Below, one piece after another: positions 1-8,725 of a stretch of 64,000 nucleotides of DNA. How positions within the stretch are numbered: position 1 is the first letter of the stretch; each line of letters opens with the position of its first letter. The stretch covers positions 237,666-301,665 of the forward strand of contig CAYFNF010000003.1 in assembly GCA_964344485.1 (NCBI GenBank). The letters are read 5' to 3'. Both the position numbers and the translations under genes were made by a program. Below the pieces are notes generated by a model. It had not been told where the DNA came from. It did no database searches and saw only the letters and a list, made by a program, of their open reading frames with translations. This DNA comes from CAYFNF01 sp964344485. Its GTDB lineage: Bacteria > Patescibacteriota > Patescibacteriia > UBA9570 > XYC2-FULL-38-9.

Positions 1-2594
1 GTTTCAAAGGACTCCATAGGAACGCTCTCTGTTTTTTCATACGCATTCAAGCAAGACATCAACTGTGCGACTGCGGTGTTAAACTTCATGGCATCGATAT
101 CTGTAGTTATCTTTCGAACGGTCTGATGCGTGACGCGCGTGAGTTCATCGCTTTGCCCATCGCCTACTTTCTCTTGTACACGCCAGATGCGATCTAGAAA
201 CTTCCTGCAGCCTCGGACACCGTTTTCATCCCAATTAATCGCTTCGTCAAACGGTCCCATGAACATCTCATAAATACGTAGCGTATCAGCGCCAAGCTCT
301 TTAATAATATCGTCGGGGTTAATCACGTTACCGAGTGACTTGCTCATTTTCTTACCATCTGACGCGAGCACCATTCCATGAGATCGACGACGGGAGTACG
401 GCTCGGGTTGTAATACGACTCCAATATCATACAAGAACTTATGCCAAAAACGTGAATACAATAAATGCAGCGTCGTATGCTCCATCCCACCGTTATATAC
501 ATCCACTGGCATCCAATACTCTAACCGTTCTTTTGACGCAAGCTCAGAGCTATTCTTTGGATCTGTATATCGTAAGAAATACCAATTCGATCCAGCCCAG
601 TTCGGCATAGTATCGGTCTCTCGAGTCGCAGGGCCGCCGCAGTCTGGACACGTGGTCTGCACCCAGTTCGTGATATCAGCAAGCGGTGACTCACCAGAAT
701 CTGTTGGCTCATAATTATCAACATCCGGTAGCTCTACGGGCAGCTGATCGTCTGGCACCGGAACCCAGCCCTGATTCATCTTACTTCCTTCATTCTCAAT
801 ATCCGCAATGTTCTTCTTCGCACATTCTTCACAATACACTAATGGAATCGGCTCTCCCCAATATCGTTGCCGCGAGAACACCCAATCGCGCAGTTTATAG
901 TTTACTGCTGCTTTTCCGTGTTTTTCCTTTTCCAACCATTGAATAATACTCTCGGTCGCTTCTTTAGTGGATAATCCATTTAAAAACCCTGAGTTTACTG
1001 CAATTCCATCACCAGTAAAACACAGATCAACAGCACTGGCTAAATTTTGATAGATCTTTTCTAACAACTCACTCGAAGGTGTACACACTGAGGTTTCGTC
1101 CAGTTTCATCTCTTCAAAATCATCTTCTGACCCCCAAATAAACTTCCTTCCGCAGACCGTATCAAAGTACTCACCGTGATCTTCTTCCATAATAAAGACG
1201 TCCACCCAGTGATCGTCAGCGTAGAACGCGCACGCATCCTTCCAATGGTACTCCTCGTCAGGGTCTTTCTTTTTAAACCCCTTCTGAGTAAAGAACTCCT
1301 CGAGCTCTGCAAACCCGTCTTTGGTAGTAAACAGATCAATGTCTGAATGGATCTGGTCCTCTTGCTCGTTCAGTAGTGTTTTTGCGTATCCACCAATCAA
1401 CGTCAGCTTGATGTCTTTCTGCTCAGCGAGTTGAAATACCTCTTTTAATAACTCCTTCTGTTTCTCCTGGTTGATATCACTGAATTCCTCTGGATGCTTT
1501 ACAACAATACGAATTGGTAATTCATATTTCTTCGCGAATTCAAAATCCCTTTCATCATGCCCAGGCACGGCCATAATCGCGCCGGTTCCGTATCCAAGCA
1601 ATACATAATCAGCGATCCATACCGGAATCTGTTCATCGTTCACTGGATTAATTACGAACGCTCCAGTGAAGACACCGGTTTTCTCTTTGCTCACATCTCC
1701 GCGCTCAATATCTGACTTTGCTGCTGCTTGCTTCTTATACTCGTGCACTGCGTCCATCTGCTCTTCAGTAGTAATCTGATCCACTAATTCATGTTCTGGT
1801 GCTAACACCATATACGTTGCGCCGAATAGCGTGTCAGGGCGAGTAGTAAACGTTCGAATATACGGAGTGACTCCTCCTTGTGAAGTCGTAACTTGAAACT
1901 CAATCTCTGCACCCAAGCTCTTTCCGATCCAGTCTTCCTGCTGTTTACGGATTTTCGGTAGATAGTCAACAGTATCTAAGTCCTCTAGTAGACGATCAGC
2001 ATATTTGGTGATAGCAATCATCCACTGTTCCTTGTTTCGCTTCTCCACTTCACCACCGCAGCGCTCGCACTTGCCCTCTACGACCTCTTCATTTGCTAAA
2101 CCGATCTTGCAAGATAAGCACCAATTAATAGGAATCTCCTTTTTATACGCAAGCCCATGTTTAAACAGCTGATTGAACTGCCATTGTGTCCATTTATAGT
2201 ACTCCGGATCAGTGGTGTTGACCTCTCTATTCCAGTCAAAGCTCAAGCCGAGAGATTGTAGTTGTCGTCGGAACGTTTGAACGTTCTCGGCAGTCACTTC
2301 TTGGGGCTTTCTTCCTGTTTTGATTGCATAGTTCTCGGTTGGCAAACCAAATGCGTCATATCCAATAGGGAGTAAGACGTTATACCCTTGCATGCGTTTC
2401 TTCCGCGATACCACATCCAGCGCTGTATACGGACGTACATGCCCATTATGTAGGCCAGCACCAGACGGATATGGAAATTCCACTAATGTATACCACTTTT
2501 CTTTCTCAGAATCTTCAGATGCAGCAAAAAATTGCTTCTCTTCCCAGTGCTGTTGCCATTTTTTTTCAATTTGTTCTGGAGAGTATTGCTCCAT
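1..2594 (-). CDS. leuS: Leucyl-tRNA synthetase with an inserted nucleotidyltransferase-like domain (3' end outside window)
   Basis: Class I aminoacyl-tRNA synthetase charging tRNA-Leu. About 864 codons are visible; the C-terminal part lies beyond base 1. The ATG is at 2592-2594, with TATAAT 13 nt upstream. The catalytic HIGH-type motif is HNGH (residues 49-52). The editing domain shows GTGAIMAVPGHDERDFEFA (around residue 340). The KMSKS motif is encoded at 336-353 in GKKMSKSLGNVI. Between the end of the editing domain (LPIRIVV) and the resumption of the synthetase sequence (FTGDGIAVNSGFLNGL) lies an extra segment of about 150 residues (about 1025-1500). It contains LIGGYAK, HSDIDLF and WVDVFIMEED, the pattern of a nucleotidyltransferase-fold domain. 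The family assignment is secure; the role of the insert is unknown. Confidence 0.97.
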   Translation of the reverse strand, partial: MEQYSPEQIEKKWQQHWEEKQFFAASEDSEKEKWYTLVEFPYPSGAGLHNGHVRPYTALDVVSRKKRMQGYNVLLPIGYDAFGLPTENYAIKTGRKPQEVTAENVQTFRRQLQSLGLSFDWNREVNTTDPEYYKWTQWQFNQLFKHGLAYKKEIPINWCLSCKIGLANEEVVEGKCERCGGEVEKRNKEQWMIAITKYADRLLEDLDTVDYLPKIRKQQEDWIGKSLGAEIEFQVTTSQGGVTPYIRTFTTRPDTLFGATYMVLAPEHELVDQITTEEQMDAVHEYKKQAAAKSDIERGDVSKEKTGVFTGAFVINPVNDEQIPVWIADYVLLGYGTGAIMAVPGHDERDFEFAKKYELPIRIVVKHPEEFSDINQEKQKELLKEVFQLAEQKDIKLTLIGGYAKTLLNEQEDQIHSDIDLFTTKDGFAELEEFFTQKGFKKKDPDEEYHWKDACAFYADDHWVDVFIMEEDHGEYFDTVCGRKFIWGSEDDFEEMKLDETSVCTPSSELLEKIYQNLASAVDLCFTGDGIAVNSGFLNGLSTKEATESIIQWLEKEKHGKAAVNYKLRDWVFSRQRYWGEPIPLVYCEECAKKNIADIENEGSKMNQGWVPVPDDQLPVELPDVDNYEPTDSGESPLADITNWVQTTCPDCGGPATRETDTMPNWAGSNWYFLRYTDPKNSSELASKERLEYWMPVDVYNGGMEHTTLHLLYSRFWHKFLYDIGVVLQPEPYSRRRSHGMVLASDGKKMSKSLGNVINPDDIIKELGADTLRIYEMFMGPFDEAINWDENGVRGCRKFLDRIWRVQEKVGDGQSDELTRVTHQTVRKITTDIDAMKFNTAVAQLMSCLNAYEKTESVPMESFE

Positions 2595-2780
2595 AGTGTT
2601 TCTACTGATTATACCTGTTCAATAATACCATTTCTCATCTGTTTCACCTAGTTGATACGGGTATTTTTTTCGTTGCCCTAGTGTAGCGCATCATGTTATT
2701 TTTTAGCAAATATTAGCCAATTGTGAATATTGATTTGCCTAACATTAGCGCAAAAAAAGCGTTTTTCTCTCCAAAATGCA

Positions 2781-2809
2781 TTGACAATATAGGTCTGGCA
2801 TGATACCTT
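2781..2809 (+). promoter_or_regulatory. Sigma70-type promoter of the LysM/M23 hydrolase
   Basis: TTGACA at 2781-2786, a 17-nt spacer ending in TGA, and TACCTT at 2804-2809 form a -35 plus extended -10 promoter. The predicted start near 2816 leaves a leader of about 200 nt before the coding region. Confidence 0.6.
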
Positions 2810-2815
2810 GTCTGC

Positions 2816-3022
2816 CGATTGTAGTTCGGTCGAGCTACAACCAAACTCAACGATCTAGGCCTTCATTTCCTAGTGAAAAACAGTACATTTCTGCACATGC
2901 AGCTCTGACTAGGAGATCGGAATAGATTGTAACAAGGAACTCAACGTATATCATTTCATATTAAAAAAATAGCGATCTCTCTGAGCCTCAAGTGCATTGA
3001 GGCGCTTCAGCGTGCTCTCCCT
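2816..3022 (+). promoter_or_regulatory. Structured 5' leader of the LysM/M23 gene
   Basis: The leader contains a clean hairpin at 2819-2840 (TGTAGTTC pairing with GAGCTACA). A CTAGG/CCTAG hairpin follows about 20 nt later. A longer-range match pairs CGATCTAG with CTAGGAGATCG, which would enclose the middle of the leader. No known riboswitch consensus was recognised. Its position before a cell-wall hydrolase makes cis-regulation plausible but unproven. Confidence 0.35.
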
Positions 3023-4273
3023 GTGGCAGTAAAGATTGGAGTTATTCTGTTGGCGCCGTTTGTATTGCTTTGGAAAACACTACTCCGCCCACTGATTATC
3101 TTTCTGTATAAAATCTTGATTGTAGTTATTGCGCGCATCAAGTTATTCTTTCATGCGCAGCATAAAGTACTCGCAGTAGTGACTCATCGTTTTGCGGTCC
3201 ATGGTTTAGTAGTGATACTGACTATCTCGATCGTGTTTGTAAACATTGGGCGCTCAAATGAGGTCCGCGCAGAAGAGTTCGCAGAAGGTTCGCTCGTTGC
3301 CAAGATCTTTCATCCTGAAGAAGAGATTATTATTTCAGCATCTGATGAAGTCATCGCTCCGCGCACCAGTTATATTGACACCTCTGCAAGTCTAAAGATG
3401 CCGTCTCGTATTGCAGAAGATGTAGAAGTAGAGACTGATCAAGTAATGGTTTCTGAAGGTGGTGCAGCATTAGTAAAATCAAATATATTAAGTAGCTCGT
3501 TCGGAGACGACACAGAAATCACTCAATATACCGTACTAGAAGGCGATACGATTAGCACCATTGCTGATCAATTTGACGTCTCTTCACAGACCGTGATGTG
3601 GTCTAATAACCTATCAGATAAGAGCGTGATTAAGCCTGGAGATACATTATGGATCCTTCCTACGAGTGGAACCGCACATACAGTAAAATCTGGCGAGACC
3701 ATTACAGGATTAGCCAAGAAATATGACGCTGATGTAAATGAGATTCTGGACTATAATGATATGATTGAAGGCGAAGACTTAGTAGCAGGGTCGGAAATTA
3801 TTATTCCTGGCGGAACCAAACCACACCCACCAGCACCTCAACCTGCACCAACTACCAAGCTGGCTTCATTCTCTCAGGTCTTTGGTGGCACAGCTCCTCC
3901 AAGCGCAGCTATATCTGGAACCAAACTGCAATGGCCGTCAGTTACTCACCGTATCTCTCAATACTACGGATGGCGTCATGGTGGAATTGATATTGATGGA
4001 GAATTTGGTGACCCTATCTATGCAGCAGAGAGTGGTACTGTGACCAGTGCTGGCTGGTACGGTGGATACGGATTGCAAGTAGTGATCAGTCACGGAAACG
4101 GTATGGCCACTCGATACGCTCACTTACAGAATATGTACGTCTCTCTCGGTCAAAGTGTCTCTCGAGGACAGACCATCGGTTTAATGGGATCGACTGGTTG
4201 GTCTACAGGATCTCATCTGCATTATGAAGTTATTGTCGGTGGTGCAACGCACAATCCATTCAGTTATCACTAA
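3023..4273 (+). CDS. Membrane-anchored LysM-LysM-M23 peptidoglycan endopeptidase
   Basis: Predicted envelope peptidoglycan hydrolase of 416 residues from a GTG start. The N-terminus is hydrophobic, with membrane segments at about residues 5-40 and 44-62. Two LysM domains follow (about 173-216 with YTVLEGDTISTIA, and 221-265 with HTVKSGETITGLAKKY), then a Pro-rich linker and a C-terminal LytM/M23 metallopeptidase. The zinc-site motifs are HGGIDID (about residue 319) and HLHYE near the end. The start is uncertain: the frame stays open upstream to 2933, the GTG lacks a ribosome binding site, and the AAGGA at 2934-2938 would fit a non-AUG start around 2948. The gene is monocistronic and followed by a strong terminator. 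Confidence 0.9.
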   Translation: MAVKIGVILLAPFVLLWKTLLRPLIIFLYKILIVVIARIKLFFHAQHKVLAVVTHRFAVHGLVVILTISIVFVNIGRSNEVRAEEFAEGSLVAKIFHPEEEIIISASDEVIAPRTSYIDTSASLKMPSRIAEDVEVETDQVMVSEGGAALVKSNILSSSFGDDTEITQYTVLEGDTISTIADQFDVSSQTVMWSNNLSDKSVIKPGDTLWILPTSGTAHTVKSGETITGLAKKYDADVNEILDYNDMIEGEDLVAGSEIIIPGGTKPHPPAPQPAPTTKLASFSQVFGGTAPPSAAISGTKLQWPSVTHRISQYYGWRHGGIDIDGEFGDPIYAAESGTVTSAGWYGGYGLQVVISHGNGMATRYAHLQNMYVSLGQSVSRGQTIGLMGSTGWSTGSHLHYEVIVGGATHNPFSYH

Positions 4274-4284
4274 TCTCGCTAAAT

Positions 4285-4316
4285 AAAATACCCCGCGTCT
4301 CTGCGGGGTATTTTTT
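4285..4316. terminator. Bidirectional intrinsic terminator
   Basis: TACCCCGC and GCGGGGTA form a perfect 8-bp stem with a TTTTTT run on the plus side and an A-rich tract on the other. It serves the convergent M23 gene and receiver-domain gene. Confidence 0.9.
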
Positions 4317-4325
4317 GTTGAACTG

Positions 4326-4712
4326 CTATTTGGTTTCGAGTGTGGCCTTGATCTTTTCTACAATTTCTCCGGTGGTGAAATTTGCTTTTACCAAGTAATC
4401 CTTCGCTCCCATTTCCAGGCCTTGCTGTACTTTACTCTCTTGTCCAAAGTTACTGAGAATCAGTACTGGAATTGCTGCGACCTCCTTATCTTGATTCTTT
4501 TTCAGTCCATCGAGTACTTCGAATCCACTCATTCCAGGAAGCATGATGTCCAGCAGAATTATATGTGGTTTTTCAGAGAGCGCTTTTTCTAAGCCAGTCT
4601 CTCCGTCGGTTGCTAAAACGATTTCAAACCCTTCTTTCGTGAGTTTCGTAGAGATCAATTCGGATAGAAATCGGTCGTCTTCCACAATTAATACTTTGGT
4701 TTTGTCTGCCAT
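4326..4712 (-). CDS. Stand-alone response-regulator receiver domain protein
   Basis: CheY-like phosphoacceptor of 128 residues with no output domain. The acidic pair is in VEDD (residues 10-13), the phosphoacceptor is Asp55 in LLDIMLPGMSG, the switch serine is in LILSN, and the conserved Lys is in DYLVKANF near residue 109. No histidine kinase is adjacent, so partner and output are unknown. It could act by protein-protein contact as single-domain regulators do. Confidence 0.92.
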   Translation of the reverse strand: MADKTKVLIVEDDRFLSELISTKLTKEGFEIVLATDGETGLEKALSEKPHIILLDIMLPGMSGFEVLDGLKKNQDKEVAAIPVLILSNFGQESKVQQGLEMGAKDYLVKANFTTGEIVEKIKATLETK

Positions 4713-4782
4713 ATGAAATAATTAATATAAATATGTTACCCTATAGTTATTATAATGGAGAATATGCTAGAATGCAAGAGTT

Positions 4783-5448
4783 ATGGAAACCATATTATAC
4801 ACTATTGCGACACCAATAGGCAATCTAGAAGATATCACCATCCGAGCAGTAAATACACTGCGCGAAGTTGACCTGATTGCGTGCGAAGATACGCGAGAAA
4901 CCAAGAAACTTCTGGATGCGTTTGATATCACAGACAAGCAATGCGTGAGTTATCACGCGCAATCTTCGGATAAAAAAGAGGATGAGATACTAGATGCGCT
5001 ACAGCAAGGAAAAACAGTGGCATTGGTCACAGACAGAGGTACGCCCGGGATATCTGACCCTGGCTCTCGGTTAATTCAGCGTGCAATAGAGGCTGGAATT
5101 CATATAGTACCAATCCCTGGACCCAGTGCGATTGTCGCTGCGTTGCAAGCAGCAGGAGTAGATACGCGTACCTTCTTATTTCTCGGATATATGCCACATA
5201 AAAAAGGTCGTCAAACACTCTATGCGCAGATTACAGAGGAGAAAAGAACCGTGGTGTTCTATGAATCTCCACATCGAATACTAAAGACGCTTGATGCGCT
5301 GAAAGATTCAGGTCGACACATTGTGGTTGCGCGGGAATTGACCAAATTACATGAAGAATTTGTTCGTGGCACTGCCCAAGAGGTGTTTGAAGAATTATCT
5401 TCACGTGAATCCATCAAAGGGGAGTTTGTAGTGATAGTACATCAATAA
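4783..5448 (+). CDS. rsmI: 16S rRNA (cytidine1402-2'-O)-methyltransferase
   Basis: SAM-dependent methyltransferase of the tetrapyrrole-methylase fold that modifies C1402 in the ribosomal decoding centre. The 221 residues carry the diagnostic N-terminal ATPIGNLEDIT, CEDTRETKKLL, GTPGISDPGSRL and IPGPSAIVAAL motifs. The start is supported by an extended -10 (TGC then TAGAAT at 4768-4773) 9 nt before the ATG, implying an almost leaderless mRNA. It ends immediately next to the convergent ComM-type gene. Confidence 0.95.
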   Translation: METILYTIATPIGNLEDITIRAVNTLREVDLIACEDTRETKKLLDAFDITDKQCVSYHAQSSDKKEDEILDALQQGKTVALVTDRGTPGISDPGSRLIQRAIEAGIHIVPIPGPSAIVAALQAAGVDTRTFLFLGYMPHKKGRQTLYAQITEEKRTVVFYESPHRILKTLDALKDSGRHIVVARELTKLHEEFVRGTAQEVFEELSSRESIKGEFVVIVHQ

Positions 5449-7020
5449 TTATGTCGTGCACGAAGTATAGTGCAACGCTTCAGCGATATGTTCAGAAGTG
5501 ATCTGTTCTTGTTGTGCAAGATCTGCAATAGTGCGAGCAATGCGAACTGCTTTGATATACCCACGCATGGATATGCCGTGCTGCTGTATTGCTTGTTCGA
5601 GTAGTTGCTTGGATTCAGCGCTGAGTTGAATGCGCTTGATCTCTTTAGAGCTCAAGTGCGCGTTCGGCTTGTGCTGTCGTTCGAGTTGCGTGGTGCGCGC
5701 ACGGTGTACTCGCTTGCGGATCGTGCTACTCTGCTCTGCTTTCGGAGCTTGGTTGCTGCGTTGGCTCATGGCTTGGACTGCATCTACTGCAGGAACATGA
5801 ATCTTTATATCGATTCGGTCTAAAAGCGGCCCAGAGACTTTATTTGTATATTGATGTATTCTGTGCGCAGTGCATGTACAGCGCTTTGTTGCGTGCTCGG
5901 TTCCGTAAAATCCGCACGGACACGGGTTCTGAGCACCGACAAACAAACAGCGTGCTGGGTATGTTGCGCGTCCGTGCATGCGAGCGATCGTGACTGTCCC
6001 TTGCTCGAGAGGTTGTCGCAGCGCTTCCAATACATCACGTCGGAATTCCGGGAGCTCATCGAAAAACAGTACTCCATTATGCGCTAGCGCAATCTCGCCC
6101 GGCCGCAATGTACTTCCGCCTCCAATAATGGATACAGCTGAAGCAGTATGGTGCGGCGCATAGAACGGCCTTTTCTGAATGACCTGAGATTGCAGCACTC
6201 CAGTAACAGAATGAATCATCGTAGACTCGATTATCTCTTGCTCTGTCATGGGTGGGAGGATGCTTGGCAGCGCTTGAGCGAGCATACTCTTGCCCGCGCC
6301 CGGAGGCCCAGTAAAGAGTATATTGTGCGCACCAGCTGCAGCGATTTCACTTGCACGCTTCGCTGCATGCTGCGCGATGATATCTGCCATGGTAATTGAT
6401 AATTGTGGTGTTGCATCGCTCTGAGCTTGTGTTGCAGAGATTAACGGATGATGCGCACCACGCTTGTACTGCTGCTGAATTGTTGGTAGCTCTTTTTTTA
6501 AGTTGAAATGATCAACGATCTCAGTAAGGGAGCTCGCTGTGCGAACGAGCTTCTGATCAGCGAGCCTTGCTTCAGCGACGTTCTGCTCAGGAATGACAAT
6601 CTCCTTCTTGTGTTGCTTGGTCGCAGTAAATGCAATTGGTAGTGCGCCGATGACTGAATGCAGCCGACCGTCCAACGCAAGTTCGCCTACAGAATATACG
6701 GTGGGTGTCTCTTTAATCGCTCCCACTGCACTGAGAATGCCAAGTGCAATCGGCAGGTCAAAGAGTGACCCGACTTTCTTGGTGTGCGCTGGTGCGAGGT
6801 TTACTGTGACGCGAGTACGAGGGAACTCGAAACCAGAATTCTTGATTGCAGACCTCACGCGGTCCTTTGCTTCTGTGACTGCAGTGTCCGGCAACCCAAC
6901 GATGATAAACGTAGGCAGTCCATTTGCAATGTCTACTTCGATCTCAATTGGCTGGCACTCTAGCCCATGTAAGTTAAGCGAATAGACTTTTGCTGTTTGA
7001 TGTGATTGTATTTTTGGCAT
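5449..7020 (-). CDS. comM: ComM/YifB family Mg-chelatase-like AAA+ ATPase
   Basis: Hexameric AAA+ helicase family that promotes branch migration during natural transformation. The 523 residues match the usual length of about 500. The N-terminal domain begins VYSLNLHGLECQPIEIEVD. The Mg-chelatase core has Walker A GPPGAGKS and Walker B LFFDELPEF, followed by the cysteine cluster in QNPCPCGFYG and the C-terminal Mg-chelatase helical domain. Small-genome uptake of DNA is a plausible role, but only the family is shown by the sequence. Confidence 0.95.
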   Translation of the reverse strand: MPKIQSHQTAKVYSLNLHGLECQPIEIEVDIANGLPTFIIVGLPDTAVTEAKDRVRSAIKNSGFEFPRTRVTVNLAPAHTKKVGSLFDLPIALGILSAVGAIKETPTVYSVGELALDGRLHSVIGALPIAFTATKQHKKEIVIPEQNVAEARLADQKLVRTASSLTEIVDHFNLKKELPTIQQQYKRGAHHPLISATQAQSDATPQLSITMADIIAQHAAKRASEIAAAGAHNILFTGPPGAGKSMLAQALPSILPPMTEQEIIESTMIHSVTGVLQSQVIQKRPFYAPHHTASAVSIIGGGSTLRPGEIALAHNGVLFFDELPEFRRDVLEALRQPLEQGTVTIARMHGRATYPARCLFVGAQNPCPCGFYGTEHATKRCTCTAHRIHQYTNKVSGPLLDRIDIKIHVPAVDAVQAMSQRSNQAPKAEQSSTIRKRVHRARTTQLERQHKPNAHLSSKEIKRIQLSAESKQLLEQAIQQHGISMRGYIKAVRIARTIADLAQQEQITSEHIAEALHYTSCTT

Positions 7021-7053
7021 AAATAAAACGCTCCCGCAACGGGTGGGAGTGTC
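7021..7053 (-). terminator. Terminator between the RNHCP gene and comM
   Basis: On the minus strand ACACTCCC pairs with GGGAGCGT across a 9-nt loop, followed by TTTTATTT. It lies directly before the comM ATG. Confidence 0.6.
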
Positions 7054-7097
7054 TACTGCTAGAGTATCTGATTATGTTTTTTTTTGCAAGTAGTGTT

Positions 7098-7430
7098 CTA
7101 CGCAGCTGCGCTTTGGAGTGCTGACATCTGCTGTACGATCATATCAACGTTATCCTCGCGATGTGCCTTGTTTCGTTTCTGATGGCCGCAAGATTCGCAC
7201 TCATGCGTTAATACTAGATGGCCGTGTTCCAATATCATGTCCACCACGTGCATTAATCCTCCGCAATCAGCAGCACGATCCCCAGGATTCACATCAACGT
7301 GCTTGGACTTTAAACATGTAGAGCAGTGGTTGCGATATCCATCCCCGTGAATCAGTGTATTACAGTGCTCACACACAAAATCCTCTTTGTTCCGTTGAAA
7401 CAGCTTAGTTTTTGGTTCTCGTAGTTTCAT
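7098..7430 (-). CDS. RNHCP domain zinc-ribbon protein
   Basis: Small protein (110 residues from the ATG at 7430; an in-frame GTG sits two codons earlier). It matches the RNHCP family pattern: FVCEHC, then RNHCSTCLKSKHVDVNPGDRA, a further C-G-G and a C-terminal CESCGHQKRNKA. Eight or more Cys/His residues suggest zinc ribbons. The family's biochemical role is not established. A terminator follows. Confidence 0.88.
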   Translation of the reverse strand: MKLREPKTKLFQRNKEDFVCEHCNTLIHGDGYRNHCSTCLKSKHVDVNPGDRAADCGGLMHVVDMILEHGHLVLTHECESCGHQKRNKAHREDNVDMIVQQMSALQSAAA

Positions 7431-7509
7431 GCACACAGCCTACAAAAAAGTGCAAAAAAAATCAAGTAATATGGTGGGATTAAAAAAAGCTGTAATTGTT
7501 TCAGTTGGT

Positions 7510-7752
7510 TCAGACGTTGGTCTGGAGCAGTGTACCGACCATAGCGATGATGAACGCAATGATTGCGCAGAGAGTGACACATGTGCGCAGTACACTGTTT
7601 CGCCGTGCTGAATCCTTGATATGAGTAGCAATGAACACGCCAGGGAACACCCCTGCTGCTGCCCCAACAGGCAGCCAGACGAGTCCCACGCACATTGCAG
7701 TCAACAGCCAAGGACCGTGCTCCGCGCTCCACGAGAGAATGGTATCAAACAT
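7510..7752 (-). CDS. Small two-helix membrane protein, GC-rich
   Basis: 80 residues from the ATG at 7752, which has GGAAGGAG about 9 nt upstream; the longer GTG start at 7776 would overlap that site. Two hydrophobic segments are visible (WLLTAMCVGLVWLPVGAAAG and a C-terminal CAIIAFIIAMVG stretch). GC content is above that of neighbouring genes, the stop is TGA, and a TTGCGT-N16-TAAGAT promoter lies upstream. No family recognised. Confidence 0.6.
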   Translation of the reverse strand: MFDTILSWSAEHGPWLLTAMCVGLVWLPVGAAAGVFPGVFIATHIKDSARRNSVLRTCVTLCAIIAFIIAMVGTLLQTNV

Positions 7753-7906
7753 GGACGAACGGCTCCTTCCTAACACCTCCTAACGCACAAACAATAGTAC
7801 AGCGTAGCGATCATCTTACACCCGTGTATTGAAAACGCAAGCAAATTATACACACTATCCAGGAAATAAAAAAAGCGCGTGTCCTCCGTGTTGCGCGTCT
7901 GGCTCG

Positions 7907-8167
7907 CTAGTTCCCGACGTACGGGTGGTAGAACAGGTAGATCCCGTAGATGAAGCCGAGCACCATGAAGATGAGCTCGACGATGATGATCGGGATCAGG
8001 GCCTTCTTGAAGTTCCCGCCCTTGCGGGAGAAGACGAACCCACCCACGATCAGTGCCGGGAAGAGACCGACGATGAACCCAGGGATCATCATGATCAGTC
8101 CGGTCCCGAGCGCGGGTCCCACCACCATCCAGAACAGTGTGAGCCATTCCTCTGCTCGAGCTAACAT
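7907..8167 (-). CDS. Small GC-rich membrane protein
   Basis: 86 residues from the ATG at 8167, with GGAGG five bases upstream; the in-frame GTG at 8173 overlaps that site. Two or three hydrophobic helices are visible (GTGLIMMIPGFIVGLFPALI and ALIPIIIVELIFMVLGFIYG) separated by a basic loop, FSRKGGNFKK. Codons end overwhelmingly in G or C, unlike lspA next door. A TTGCGA-N17-TACAGT promoter lies about 50 nt upstream. No family recognised. Confidence 0.7.
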   Translation of the reverse strand: MLARAEEWLTLFWMVVGPALGTGLIMMIPGFIVGLFPALIVGGFVFSRKGGNFKKALIPIIIVELIFMVLGFIYGIYLFYHPYVGN

Positions 8168-8257
8168 CAACACCTCCAGTAAAGTGCTCTGCGTCGGAAT
8201 AGTGTGTGTACTGTAGAGAATAAATACTAAACTCGCAAGTTCTGCGTTGCCGGATTG

Positions 8258-8713
8258 CTATCGTGCAGATTTTTTTTGCTCGCGCAGTGTGAGTATGAAG
8301 AATATCACTGCGCCGGCGACAATATAGATGTCTGCGAGGTTAAATACTGACCAAAATGGGACGTTAATAAAATCCACCACGTGTCCAAATGAAATCCGAT
8401 CTAATAAATTTGAAAACGCACCAGCAGCGATGAATAAGAGTACTGCGACTTCAGCATGATGCTTTGCGTGATACTCTTTCACAGTAATATACAACAGAAA
8501 AAAAAGAACTGCGGTAATAATAGTGATCGAGACTGCGAACGGGAGATGCAGATAGAATAAAAACTTTGGATTCTGAATGAACTCGAATTCCAATACTCCA
8601 GGTAACAACACCTGAGGCTCTTGTAAAAAGTGAATTGCTGCGTACTTGGTGAGACGATCAACACAGTAGGCAAATATCACGCCTATTGCGACGAGTGAAT
8701 AGAACCGTTTCAT
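8258..8713 (-). CDS. lspA: Lipoprotein signal peptidase II
   Basis: Integral-membrane aspartyl protease that removes signal peptides from prolipoproteins. 151 residues with four predicted helices. The catalytic-Asp blocks are AFSNLLDRISFGHVVDFINV and VFNLADIYIV. It starts 12 bp after the stop of the DksA/TraR-type gene, so the two are probably cotranscribed. Lipobox proteins elsewhere in the window (25793, 49228) are likely substrates. Confidence 0.95.
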   Translation of the reverse strand: MKRFYSLVAIGVIFAYCVDRLTKYAAIHFLQEPQVLLPGVLEFEFIQNPKFLFYLHLPFAVSITIITAVLFFLLYITVKEYHAKHHAEVAVLLFIAAGAFSNLLDRISFGHVVDFINVPFWSVFNLADIYIVAGAVIFFILTLREQKKSAR

Positions 8714-8725
8714 TCGTTTATACTA

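Noticed and set aside
1106..1339. Minus-strand 77-residue frame inside leuS
   Set aside because: It is an out-of-phase frame; the real product through this interval is the inserted nucleotidyltransferase-like domain.
335..2625. Short plus-strand frames across the first 2.6 kb
   Set aside because: They are antisense to leuS, which is continuous on the minus strand with all catalytic motifs.
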